From positions 2,790,001-2,854,000 of the forward strand of contig NZ_CP035925.1 of assembly GCF_013373365.1 (NCBI RefSeq): 64,000 bases of DNA, in the 5' to 3' direction. The notes beneath the pieces were generated by a model that searched no databases, was not told the origin of the DNA, and saw nothing but the letters and a program-made list of their open reading frames with translations. Positions 11,417 to 19,183 of this stretch are shown in pieces (position 1 is the first letter of the stretch; every line of letters begins with the position of its first letter). The position numbers and the translations under genes were made by a program. This DNA is from Lentibacillus sp. CBA3610 (lineage in GTDB: Bacteria; Bacillota; Bacilli; Bacillales; Amphibacillaceae).

Positions 11417-12043
11417 TCACTTCGCACCCGCGTCAATTGACAAAGATTGCATCAGAAAATAAATCTGCCGTTCGATATACGTTTCCAATGTGAATTGCTT
11501 TTGCAGCATCCACCTTCTGAATCCCCACATCTGCCCTTGAACGAAAATATTATTGGCGATAAGGGCAGCATCCTGCTCGTTAATGGCATCCGGCAGACAG
11601 GTTGCGATTATCTCCTCAAGCATCGCAACCATATCCCGTTCTTTCTGCAGGACATATTCTTTCGTCTCTTTTTTAAGTGACTTGACTTCCTGATACATGA
11701 TGACAATTTCCTCCTGCATGTCGTCCATCAGGCGAAAATACGATTCAACGACTTTTTCCAAATTGGCGACCGTCGGGTTTTGCCAGTCAATAGCTGCCTC
11801 CAGACGTTCCCTTACCTGGTGATAAATGGCATCACATACAAGAAACAGGACATCTTCTTTCGTCCGGATATATTCGTACAAAGTCCCGATACTGAACCCC
11901 GATTCCTTGGCGATCTCCCGCGTTGTCGTCCGGTGAAACCCTTTTTCCTTAAATAAGGTGATCGCTCCTTGAATCATTTGGTTCCGCCGCTTCTCCACCA
12001 GATCAGCATCTTTGACAGACGAAACGACCTGATTATTCGTCAT
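11417..12043 (-). CDS. TetR/AcrR family regulator of the acyl-CoA operon
   Basis: 208-residue TetR-type repressor. The N-terminal HTH reads GAITLFKEKGFHRTTTREIAKESGFSIGTLYEYIRTKEDVL, the usual family layout; the C-terminal ligand domain resembles fatty-acid (FadR/YsiA-like) regulators and would be expected to sense an acyl-CoA. Its ATG directly follows the meaB TGA and its ribosome site (GGAAGGGGG) lies inside meaB, so the two are translationally coupled. Candidate operators of form TGAAYG-NN-CRYTCA occur at 18912-18925 and 21491-21504. The ligand is inference. Confidence 0.85.
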   Translation of the reverse strand: MTNNQVVSSVKDADLVEKRRNQMIQGAITLFKEKGFHRTTTREIAKESGFSIGTLYEYIRTKEDVLFLVCDAIYHQVRERLEAAIDWQNPTVANLEKVVESYFRLMDDMQEEIVIMYQEVKSLKKETKEYVLQKERDMVAMLEEIIATCLPDAINEQDAALIANNIFVQGQMWGFRRWMLQKQFTLETYIERQIYFLMQSLSIDAGAK

Positions 12044-12973
12044 TCAGTCGCCCCCTTCCTTTTTCCAGTGTTTAAAAATATCTTGTGCCCGTCTGTAAGG
12101 GTCATCATCTGCTTCAATCGTTATATCGTTTCTCGTGGCGTATGCTTTAATATCCCGCCAGAGTTCTTCGCGGATCAGTTCATAGACTTCCAGTTCCTGC
12201 TCCTGTTTCCGGCGTTTTTGGCCTTCTTCTGTACGGTACAGGTAATCATGATGTGCATTGATTTTTCCCCATAGTTCATCAATGCCTTTGTTTTCTGACG
12301 TGATTGTTTTGATAATCGGTGTTTTTTGAGCATCTTTAGACGTCATCATGACAAGCTCTTTCAGGAGACCTTTCAATTTCCCGACACCATCGAGATCGGC
12401 TTTGTTGATGACAAACAAATCGGCTATCTCCATAATGCCCGCCTTGAAAATTTGCAGTACATCACCACTGTTCGGTGTCAAAACGAGTGCAGTTGTATCA
12501 ACGATCTTCATGATATCAAGCTCAGACTGGCCGACACCGACCGTTTCCACAATCACGACATCAAATCCGTATGCGTCACAAATCCGTACAGCATCTTTGG
12601 TTGCGCGGGCCAGACCTCCAAGACTTCCGCGTGTTGCCATGCTGCGGATATACACACCATCATCGGTGAAATGCTCATTCATGCGGACACGATCACCAAG
12701 AAGCGCACCACCACTGAACGGACTGGTTGGGTCGACTGCAATGACTGCAACCGTTTTGCCTTCATTACGGATATGCGTTATCATGCGATTCACAAGCGAG
12801 CTTTTGCCCGCACCCGGTGATCCGGTGACGCCTACAAAGTGAGCATGTTTCTGACTGGAGACAATATCACTGAGCATGGCGAGCTTATCCGGATCGTCAT
12901 TCTCAACCATGGTGATGGCCCGGGCGAGTGCGCGTATGTTATGTTGTTTTAGCCCTTCAACGAGATGGTGCAT
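12044..12973 (-). CDS. meaB: Methylmalonyl-CoA mutase-associated GTPase MeaB
   Basis: G3E-family P-loop GTPase (MeaB/ArgK) that loads or repairs adenosylcobalamin in acyl-CoA mutases. The 309-residue protein has P-loop GSPGAGKSS at 51-59, [18 protein letters not shown] (switch and base region), VETVGVGQSE and NKADLDG. ATG has a strong AAAAAGGAG site. Its presence next to icmF, which already carries a related G domain, is notable: no stand-alone mutase gene lies in this window, so MeaB either assists IcmF or serves a mutase encoded elsewhere. Confidence 0.92.
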   Translation of the reverse strand: MHHLVEGLKQHNIRALARAITMVENDDPDKLAMLSDIVSSQKHAHFVGVTGSPGAGKSSLVNRMITHIRNEGKTVAVIAVDPTSPFSGGALLGDRVRMNEHFTDDGVYIRSMATRGSLGGLARATKDAVRICDAYGFDVVIVETVGVGQSELDIMKIVDTTALVLTPNSGDVLQIFKAGIMEIADLFVINKADLDGVGKLKGLLKELVMMTSKDAQKTPIIKTITSENKGIDELWGKINAHHDYLYRTEEGQKRRKQEQELEVYELIREELWRDIKAYATRNDITIEADDDPYRRAQDIFKHWKKEGGD

Positions 12974-13079
12974 AATGTTGACTCCTTTTTCGTTATTTGG
13001 TGGTGTCGCTCGGTTAGTGCTATATCTGATCGGTTCCGGTGCTTCTGGTGCGCGTGATGCGGCACGTTTATTGCACGAT

Positions 13080-13450
13080 CCGGCTCGGTTGCTGCGCGAA
13101 TTTTGGCGGTTGTTGCGCGTAATCTTAGGAAAGCCGCGCGAAATTCGGCTGTTGCTGCGCGAAATTTTAGGAAGTCGCGCGAAATCCGGCTGTTGCTGCG
13201 CGAAATTTTAGGGAGTCGCACGAAATCCGGCTGTTGCTGCGCGAAATTTTAGGAAGTCGCGCGAAATCCGGCTGTTGCTGCGCGAAATTTTAGGAAGTCG
13301 CACGAAATCCGGCTGTTGCTGCGCGAAATTTTAGGAAGTCGCGCAAAATTGGGCTGTTCTGCGCGAAATCTTAGGAGTGTCGCGCGAAATTGGGATTGCA
13401 TCGCGCGAAATCCAGCCGTTGTTGCGCGAAATCATGGGATTAACGCGCGA
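13080..13450 (+). repeat. GCGCGAAAT array, 20/21-bp period
   Basis: About 17 copies of GCGCGAAAT (variants GCACGAAAT, GCGCAAAAT) spaced 20 or 21 bp; starts include 13094, 13115, 13136, 13157, 13177 and 13198. The central part is a 41-bp dimer (one unit continuing CCGGCTGTTGCT, the other TTTAGGAAGTC) repeated about five times; the ends are degenerate. It lies between acd1 and meaB inside the operon, within a roughly 550-bp gene-free gap. No coding role is visible. Confidence 0.9.
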
Positions 13451-13527
13451 ATTTGTGACAACTTCAGCGAAAATATTGTGAACTTGAGCCGATTCTGTGA
13501 CAATTTGAGCCAAATGAGCCTCTAAAA

Positions 13528-14667
13528 CTATTTCGTCAGCATCCGTCCTATCACGAGACGCTGGATTTCGTTTGTCCCTTCATAAATTTGCGTAATTTTG
13601 GCATCGCGCATGTAACGCTCAACCGGATAATCTTTCGTATACCCGTAGCCGCCAAATACCTGCACAGCTTCTGTTGTTACACGCATAGCGGTATCACCGG
13701 CAAATAGTTTGGACATCGCGGATGCTTTACCATAGTCTTTACCTTCTGATTCCAGCCATGCCGCCTGATAGGTTAATAGACGGGATGCCTCTATTTCAGT
13801 AGCCATATCTGCTAGTTTAAACGAAATACCCTGGTTAGCAGCTATCGGCTTGCCGAACTGTTCACGTTCTTTCGCATAATCAGTGGCAGCATCCAGCGCA
13901 CCCTGAGCAATTCCAAGTGCCTGTGCTGCGATACCATTACGGCCGCCATCAAGTGTCGACATAGCAATTTTAAATCCTTCCCCTTCTTCACCAAGCAGAT
14001 TTTCTTTCGGAATGCGGCAGTCTTCAAAAATGAGCTCGGTCGTAGGGGAGGAACGGATGCCAAGTTTCTTTTCCTTTTTGCCTGTTGTGAACCCTTCTGT
14101 ATCTTTTTCCACAATGAATGCGCTGATCCCTTTATGCCGTGCTTCCGGATCTGTCAGGGCAAAAACAATGTAGATGTCCGCCACGCCACCATTGGAAATC
14201 CAAACTTTATTGCCGTTCAGGACATAATCATCACCATCTTTTTTGGCAACAGTTTTCATACCTGCCGCATCACTGCCTGATCCCGGTTCGGAAAGTGCAT
14301 AGGCGCCGAGTGCTTCACCGGTTGCCAGTCGGTACAGGAATGTTTTCTTCTGTTTCTCGTTACCATATTTGTATATGGGCCAGCTTGCCAGTGACAGGTG
14401 CGCTGATAATGTAACACCTGTTGATGCACAAACCCGTGACAATTCTTCAACAGCAATGACATAACTGACAAAATCAGAGCCAATCCCGCCGTATTCCTCC
14501 GGCCAGGGGATGCCGGTGAGCCCCAGTTCAGCCATTTTGTCAAAAATATCCCTGTCAAAACGTTCTTCCTCATCACGTTCAGCTGCCGTTGGTTCCACAT
14601 CGTTCTCGGCAAAGTCACGAACCATCTTGCGCAGCATTTCCTGTTCTTCGGTCAATTGAAAATTCAT
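13528..14667 (-). CDS. Acyl-CoA dehydrogenase (first of two)
   Basis: FAD-dependent short or branched-chain acyl-CoA dehydrogenase, 379 residues, passing electrons to ETF. Seen: N-terminal [24 protein letters not shown]/substrate stretch [56 protein letters not shown], and the catalytic Glu in [13 protein letters not shown] at 14667 follows GAAAGGGGAT; the longer frame adds six residues. It is about 60% similar by eye to the neighbour at 15336-16475, suggesting an old duplication. Substrate (isobutyryl-, isovaleryl- or butyryl-CoA) cannot be assigned from sequence alone. Confidence 0.93.
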   Translation of the reverse strand: MNFQLTEEQEMLRKMVRDFAENDVEPTAAERDEEERFDRDIFDKMAELGLTGIPWPEEYGGIGSDFVSYVIAVEELSRVCASTGVTLSAHLSLASWPIYKYGNEKQKKTFLYRLATGEALGAYALSEPGSGSDAAGMKTVAKKDGDDYVLNGNKVWISNGGVADIYIVFALTDPEARHKGISAFIVEKDTEGFTTGKKEKKLGIRSSPTTELIFEDCRIPKENLLGEEGEGFKIAMSTLDGGRNGIAAQALGIAQGALDAATDYAKEREQFGKPIAANQGISFKLADMATEIEASRLLTYQAAWLESEGKDYGKASAMSKLFAGDTAMRVTTEAVQVFGGYGYTKDYPVERYMRDAKITQIYEGTNEIQRLVIGRMLTK

Positions 14668-14746
14668 TTTTTTATCCCCTTTCAAATCGGTTAGTACATC
14701 AATGAAGGCTGTTTTCTAAAAGATTGTTGTTCCTGCCACAAAATCC

Positions 14747-15244
14747 ATAAACGGCGACGTAAGTGCTTTGTTGATCTCGGTATCGTTTGTTGCTTTCTGC
14801 CCCCGCAGCCCGTACACACTTCGCTTTCCGGGGGCGGCTGGTGAGCCTCCTCGTGCTTACGCACTGCGGGGTCTCACCGATGCCTCAGCTCCCCCAGGAG
14901 TCTTCGTGTGTACGGGCTGCTAGTGAGAAAATATTTGCTTTAATATTTCCTTCAAGAAGCAATAAACAAATGTATTGAAAGATTATAAAGCACAACGCGA
15001 GCGTAGGAAATACACGAAGACTCCTGAGAGAATAGTGACCAATGTGAGACCCCGCAGCGACGAGCAGAACATCCACCGAGTAGGCTGCGAGTTGCGAGGA
15101 GTGCTGCTTCGCCGAACACACTTGCAACACGACGAGCACACAGGGACGAACGAGGAGGCTCACGGGTCACCCGCGGAAAGCGGAGCATATTTCCGAAGCG
15201 GTGTAATCGCACTCACTCAACGTTGTCAGTGTGTCGCAGTTTAT
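14747..15244. repeat. Palindromic repeat element R1, second full copy
   Basis: About 498 bp with ends ATAAACGGCGAC (14747-14758) and GTCGCAGTTTAT (15233-15244), 11 of 12 positions paired. Left half CGCTTTCCGGGGGCGGCTGGTGAG mirrors right half CTCACGGGTCACCCGCGGAAAGCG; GGGGTCTCACCGATG mirrors CAATGTGAGACCCC. It fills the space between the two acyl-CoA dehydrogenase genes, within the operon. No coding sequence inside. Confidence 0.85.
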
Positions 15245-15335
15245 ATCTACTGTTAGGTTAAACAACAACAAAGTTTCCGAAAAGAGCCTCAATGAAAAAT
15301 TGGTTGAATCGAAAAAAATTATCCTTACTCCGGAA

Positions 15336-16475
15336 TCAGTCCAGCAAATTTTTAGCTATGACAATACGCTGAATTTCATTTGTTCCTTCATAGATTTCCG
15401 TTACCTTGGCGTCGCGGAAGAAGCGTTCAACCGGATAATCCTCCGTGTAGCCATAGCCGCCGTACACTTGCACAGCTTCGACAGCGGTTTTTCGTGCTGT
15501 TTTTGATGCATACATCTTGGCCATGGATGCTTGTTTACTGCTTGGGACACCTTGCTCAACTAATGCTGCAGCTTGATAAACCAATAGTTTGGCAGCTTCG
15601 ACTTCTGTTGCCATATCTGCAAGTTTAAATGCCATTCCCTGATTGTTGGCGATTGGTTGACCGAATTGCTCCCGCTCTTTTGCATAGTTCGTTGCATGCT
15701 CAAGAGCCGCTTCACCGATGCCTAAAGCCTGAGCAGCAATACCGATGCGCCCGACATTCAAATTGGCCATCGCAATCTTGAACCCATTCCCCTCATCGCC
15801 GAGAAGCTGCTCTTTTGGAACACTACAGTTATCAAAACTCAGCTGAACTGTATTCGAACCATGCAAACCCATTTTCTTTTCAGCTTTACCAATCCCCAGA
15901 CCGGGGGTGTCTTTTTCCACAATAAATGCACTGATGCCTTTCGATCCCGGTTCATCACTTGTACGGGCAAACGTTATATATGTATCTGCCTCCCCGCCAT
16001 TGGTTATGAATATCTTGGAACCGTTCAGAATATAGTTGTCACCATCTTTTATGGCTTTTGTCCGCATATTGGCTGCGTCGGACCCGGCGCCAGGCTCTGT
16101 TAATGCAAATGCGCCAAGGTATTCGCCTGTAGCAAGTTTAGGGAGATAATAGCGCTTCTGCTCGTCACTGCCAAAATTTAAAATCGGATTGGTGCCAACT
16201 GATGTATGAACGGACAAAATAACGCCGAGTGTCGCGCTTACTTTGGACAATTCATTAATAGCGATAATATATGACGTATAATCCATGCCACTTCCGTCAT
16301 ATTTTTCCGGGATGGGAATTCCCATCAATCCAAGCTCACCCATTTTTTGGACGATTTCAGCGGGGAAACGATCTTCCTCTTCCATCCGCTTTATTTCCGG
16401 CTGTACTTCATTCAGCGCAAAATCCCGGACCATTTTGCGCATCATTTCCTGTTCTTCGGTTAAGTGAAGGTTCAT
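15336..16475 (-). CDS. Acyl-CoA dehydrogenase (second of two)
   Basis: FAD-linked acyl-CoA dehydrogenase, 379 residues. Seen: [79 protein letters not shown] and catalytic Glu in [10 protein letters not shown]. It resembles the butyryl-CoA dehydrogenase (MmgC/AcdA) branch. The ATG follows AATAGGAGTG. It is separated from hbd by about 50 bp and from the other dehydrogenase by the R1 repeat. Electrons would go to ETF and probably to the FadF-like reductase at 19184-21292. Confidence 0.93.
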   Translation of the reverse strand: MNLHLTEEQEMMRKMVRDFALNEVQPEIKRMEEEDRFPAEIVQKMGELGLMGIPIPEKYDGSGMDYTSYIIAINELSKVSATLGVILSVHTSVGTNPILNFGSDEQKRYYLPKLATGEYLGAFALTEPGAGSDAANMRTKAIKDGDNYILNGSKIFITNGGEADTYITFARTSDEPGSKGISAFIVEKDTPGLGIGKAEKKMGLHGSNTVQLSFDNCSVPKEQLLGDEGNGFKIAMANLNVGRIGIAAQALGIGEAALEHATNYAKEREQFGQPIANNQGMAFKLADMATEVEAAKLLVYQAAALVEQGVPSSKQASMAKMYASKTARKTAVEAVQVYGGYGYTEDYPVERFFRDAKVTEIYEGTNEIQRIVIAKNLLD

Positions 16476-16524
16476 GTACTAAGCACTCCTATTGGTGAAT
16501 CGTGGTCGTCATGCCTATTTTCAT

Positions 16525-17376
16525 TTAGTTATACTGATAAAAGCCCCTGCCTGATTTTTTACCGAGCCAGCCTGCGTTGACATATTTCCTTAATAGCGGA
16601 CATGGGCGATATTTGCTGTCACCAAATCCGTTATGAAGCACTTCCATAATATATAGGCACGTATCCAGCCCGATGAAATCAGCCAATGTCAGCGGACCCA
16701 TTGGGTGGTTCATGCCAAGTTTCATGACGGTATCGATATCTTCAACAGAAGCGACACCTTCATACAGGGCATAAATTGCTTCATTGATCATTGGCATCAA
16801 AATCCGGTTGGCCGCGAAACCAGGAAAATCATTCACTTCCACAGCCGTTTTGGAAAGGTTTCTTGCCATATCGGCCACTGCCTGGTATGTTTCGTCACTC
16901 GTCTGCAGTCCCCGGATCACCTCAACAAGTTTCATGACCGGTACTGGATTCATGAAGTGCATCCCAATAACCTGATCAGGCCTGTTTGTTTCAGCTGCCA
17001 TTTCGGTGATTGGAAGTGACGATGTGTTGGTTGCCAGAATCGCACGTTCAGGTGCATTTGCATCCAAATCACGAAATACGTTTGATTTCACGTCCATATT
17101 TTCAACAATCGCTTCAATTGCCATATCACAATGTGCGATTTCCTGCATGTCTGTTGTTGTCTTAAGCCTTGAAAGTGTATCGCTTTTGTTCTGTTCGCTG
17201 ATGCGGTCTTTTTCAACCGATCGCGTCAAATGCTTCTCAATGTTGCTAAGACCTTTTTCAAGTGCATCCTCACTAACGTCATTTAACAAAACGTTATAAC
17301 CGGATTGAGCGCAGACCTGAGCAATACCTGAGCCCATCTGGCCCGCACCGATTACCATTACGTTTTTGATTGCCAT
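16525..17376 (-). CDS. hbd: 3-hydroxybutyryl-CoA dehydrogenase
   Basis: NAD(P)-dependent 3-hydroxyacyl-CoA dehydrogenase of 283 residues, the usual length for Hbd/MmgB. The Rossmann motif is [20 protein letters not shown] at the N-terminus; [17 protein letters not shown] contains the catalytic His, and [11 protein letters not shown] and [15 protein letters not shown] follow. The ribosome site is CAGGAGGAGGG. The gene order thiolase-hbd-acyl-CoA dehydrogenase resembles the mmgABC arrangement; an enoyl-CoA hydratase gene is not in this window. Confidence 0.95.
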   Translation of the reverse strand: MAIKNVMVIGAGQMGSGIAQVCAQSGYNVLLNDVSEDALEKGLSNIEKHLTRSVEKDRISEQNKSDTLSRLKTTTDMQEIAHCDMAIEAIVENMDVKSNVFRDLDANAPERAILATNTSSLPITEMAAETNRPDQVIGMHFMNPVPVMKLVEVIRGLQTSDETYQAVADMARNLSKTAVEVNDFPGFAANRILMPMINEAIYALYEGVASVEDIDTVMKLGMNHPMGPLTLADFIGLDTCLYIMEVLHNGFGDSKYRPCPLLRKYVNAGWLGKKSGRGFYQYN

Positions 17377-17462
17377 TGGGTTGATTCCCTCCTCCTGAAA
17401 TTACATAAAAAATTTGTGCGTGAATTTGGCTTTCCACTCATAAGTTGATGCTTTAACATTGA

Positions 17463-17590
17463 GCTTTGTTGAATTTCTCGTAAACTTTGGCGTTTTTCTC
17501 GTGAGCTTTGGCGATTCTCTCACAAACTTTGGCGTTTTCCTCGTAAACTTTGGCGATTCTGCATCAAACTTTGGCGCTTTTGGCGAAAAA
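17463..17590. repeat. ACTTTGGCG array, exact 21-bp period
   Basis: ACTTTGGCG or a close variant starts at 17463, 17484, 17505, 17526, 17547 and 17568, each 21 bp apart, with alternating TTTTTCTCGT and ATTCTCTCAC-like spacers (a 42-bp dimer). It sits between the thiolase stop and hbd start on the operon strand. Because 21 is a multiple of three, both strands read as seven-residue repeats (for example KFTRKTP on the minus strand), but no ribosome site or ATG supports a peptide. Confidence 0.88.
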
Positions 17591-17613
17591 ACCAAAACCC
17601 GATTCAAGACGGA

Positions 17614-18801
17614 TTACTGCTTTGGAACTTCTATCAGCATGGCATCCCCCTGTCCGCCGCCGCTGCAGATGGCTGCAATGCCAAGTCCGCCGCCACGCCG
17701 TTTCAGTTCATGAACCAATGTCAAAATAATACGTGCACCACTTGCGCCGATTGGATGACCCAATGCGACCGCCCCGCCGTTAACGTTGATTTTTTCCGGA
17801 TCGATGTCCGCAATTTGGCCGCTCGCGAGTGATACGGCTGCAAACGCCTCGTTAATTTCATACAAGTCAATATCATCTTTCGTATAGCCGGTTTTTTTGA
17901 ATAATTTATTAATCACCAGTCCTGGCGTTTTCGGAAAATCGCTCGACGCCACACCAACTTCTGCGTGGCCGTGAATTGTTGCCAGTGGTGTTTTCCCAAG
18001 TTGTTCCGCAGTTTCATCAGCCATTACGACAAAAGCGCCTGCCCCGTCATTGACACCGGGTGCATTGCCCGCCGTAATCGTGCCGTCCCGGCCAAATGCA
18101 GGTCGCAGTTTAGCCAAAGCCTCAGCACTTGTATCTTTTCGCGGCGCTTCATCGGTATCGACCACAATTGGATCACCTTTACGCTGCGGTACTTCAACCG
18201 AAACGATTTCTTCAGCAAATTTGTCGTCCTCTATTGCTTTAACGGCGCGTTGGTGACTGCGGTATGACCACTCGTCCTGTGCTTCCCGCGTCAGACCATA
18301 TTCCTCGGCGGTCTTGTTGCCGTGGCTGCCCATGTGAACATCCTCAAATGCACACGTCAGACCATCATGGACCATCATATCAACGACTTTTTTATCACCC
18401 ATCCGATTCCCCCAGCGCGCATCCGGCAGCAGATATGGCGCATTGCTCATACTTTCCATACCACCGGCCACAATAATGTCTTCATCGCCCAGACGAATCA
18501 GCTGGTCAGCAAGCGTGACACTGCGCAATCCCGATGCACAGACTTTATTGATTGTCTCCGTTTTGACCTCCCACGGAATGCCTGCTTCACGCGCTGCCTG
18601 CCGGGAAGGGATCTGTCCCTGTCCGCCCTGCAGTACATTGCCCATAATCACCTCATAAACTTTTTCGCCATCCAATCCAGCTCGCTCAAGCGCCTCCCGG
18701 ATTGCTGTGCCGCCAAGCTGTGAGGCAGTTATCGTCCGCAGCGATCCCCCGAATTTACCGAATGGCGTTCTGGCTCCTGATACAATGACCGTCTTGCGCA
18801 T
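17614..18801 (-). CDS. Acetyl-CoA C-acetyltransferase (thiolase)
   Basis: Thiolase II, 395 residues: two acetyl-CoA to acetoacetyl-CoA or the reverse thiolytic cleavage. All catalytic features are visible: nucleophile Cys in [12 protein letters not shown] (near residue 88), His in [11 protein letters not shown] and the second Cys in [14 protein letters not shown]. Related to MmgA of Bacillus. It probably leads a transcript thiolase-hbd-acd2-acd1-meaB-tetR-icmF because a terminator (18943-18970), a cre-like site and a TetR-like site lie upstream. Confidence 0.94.
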   Translation of the reverse strand: MRKTVIVSGARTPFGKFGGSLRTITASQLGGTAIREALERAGLDGEKVYEVIMGNVLQGGQGQIPSRQAAREAGIPWEVKTETINKVCASGLRSVTLADQLIRLGDEDIIVAGGMESMSNAPYLLPDARWGNRMGDKKVVDMMVHDGLTCAFEDVHMGSHGNKTAEEYGLTREAQDEWSYRSHQRAVKAIEDDKFAEEIVSVEVPQRKGDPIVVDTDEAPRKDTSAEALAKLRPAFGRDGTITAGNAPGVNDGAGAFVVMADETAEQLGKTPLATIHGHAEVGVASSDFPKTPGLVINKLFKKTGYTKDDIDLYEINEAFAAVSLASGQIADIDPEKINVNGGAVALGHPIGASGARIILTLVHELKRRGGGLGIAAICSGGGQGDAMLIEVPKQ

Positions 18802-18843
18802 ACAATCAACATCCCTTCTTTAAAATAGATTTATAGTTTCATA

Positions 18844-18857
18844 TGATAACGCTTACC
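18844..18857. promoter_or_regulatory. Candidate CcpA (cre) site upstream of the thiolase gene
   Basis: TGATAACGCTTACC agrees with the 14-bp form TGWNANCGNTNWCA at all but the last base. It lies about 45 bp upstream of the thiolase start codon, a position compatible with carbon catabolite repression of acyl-CoA catabolism. Confidence 0.4.
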
Positions 18858-18911
18858 CCTCTATCAAAAATCGATTGAACTACAGCATTATGCGGATTTC
18901 AGCGTTTTGAT

Positions 18912-18925
18912 TGAACGCTCGCTCA
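18912..18925. promoter_or_regulatory. Candidate TetR-family operator upstream of thiolase
   Basis: TGAACGCTCGCTCA is a near-palindrome (TGAACG / CGYTCA) between the fadF terminator and the thiolase start. It shares the pattern TGAAYG-NN-CRYTCA with the perfect palindrome at 21491-21504, and the operon encodes a TetR regulator. No binding data can be read from sequence. Confidence 0.4.
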
Positions 18926-18942
18926 GGTTCAGTTTCAAAATC

Positions 18943-18970
18943 AAGAGGGGCGTTATAAACTGCCCCTCTT
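18943..18970 (-). terminator. Terminator hairpin between fadF and thiolase genes
   Basis: Perfect 9-bp arms AAGAGGGGC (18943-18951) and GCCCCTCTT (18962-18970). On the minus strand the stem is followed by GATTTTG. It would separate the fadF transcript from the thiolase operon. Confidence 0.65.
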
Positions 18971-19017
18971 ATTTAGACTGACTTGCTATCTCAATGGTTG
19001 ATTGTTTCGGTGCTCCT

Positions 19018-19140
19018 TCTGCGCGAATTCGAAGCTGCGTTGTGCGAAATCGAATTTCACATCGCGCGAAACGGAAATGGCGCTGCACGACATCAGATGA
19101 AGGGCAAGCGATTTTGGTGATTTGCCGCGCGAATTGTAAA
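19018..19140. repeat. Degenerate GCGCGAA cluster
   Basis: GCGCGAATT, GTGCGAAAT, GCGCGAAAC and GCGCGAATT units at irregular roughly 20-bp steps, ending about 45 bp from the fadF stop. This is a short, decayed relative of the arrays at 13080, 21690 and 39355. Confidence 0.6.
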
Positions 19141-19183
19141 TCCATTCTGCGAGCTTTCGCATTTCAAAATCAAAGCACCTGTA

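Noticed and set aside
13080..13450. CRISPR array
   Set aside because: Cores are only 7-9 bp, fillers are 11-12 bp and are themselves repeated, and no cas genes occur nearby. The same applies to the GCCCATGTT and ACTTTGGCG arrays.
17401..17607. Minus-strand 68-codon frame with KFTRKTP-like heptads after the thiolase gene
   Set aside because: It starts with TTG, has no ribosome site, and is simply the 21-bp array read through; kept as a repeat.
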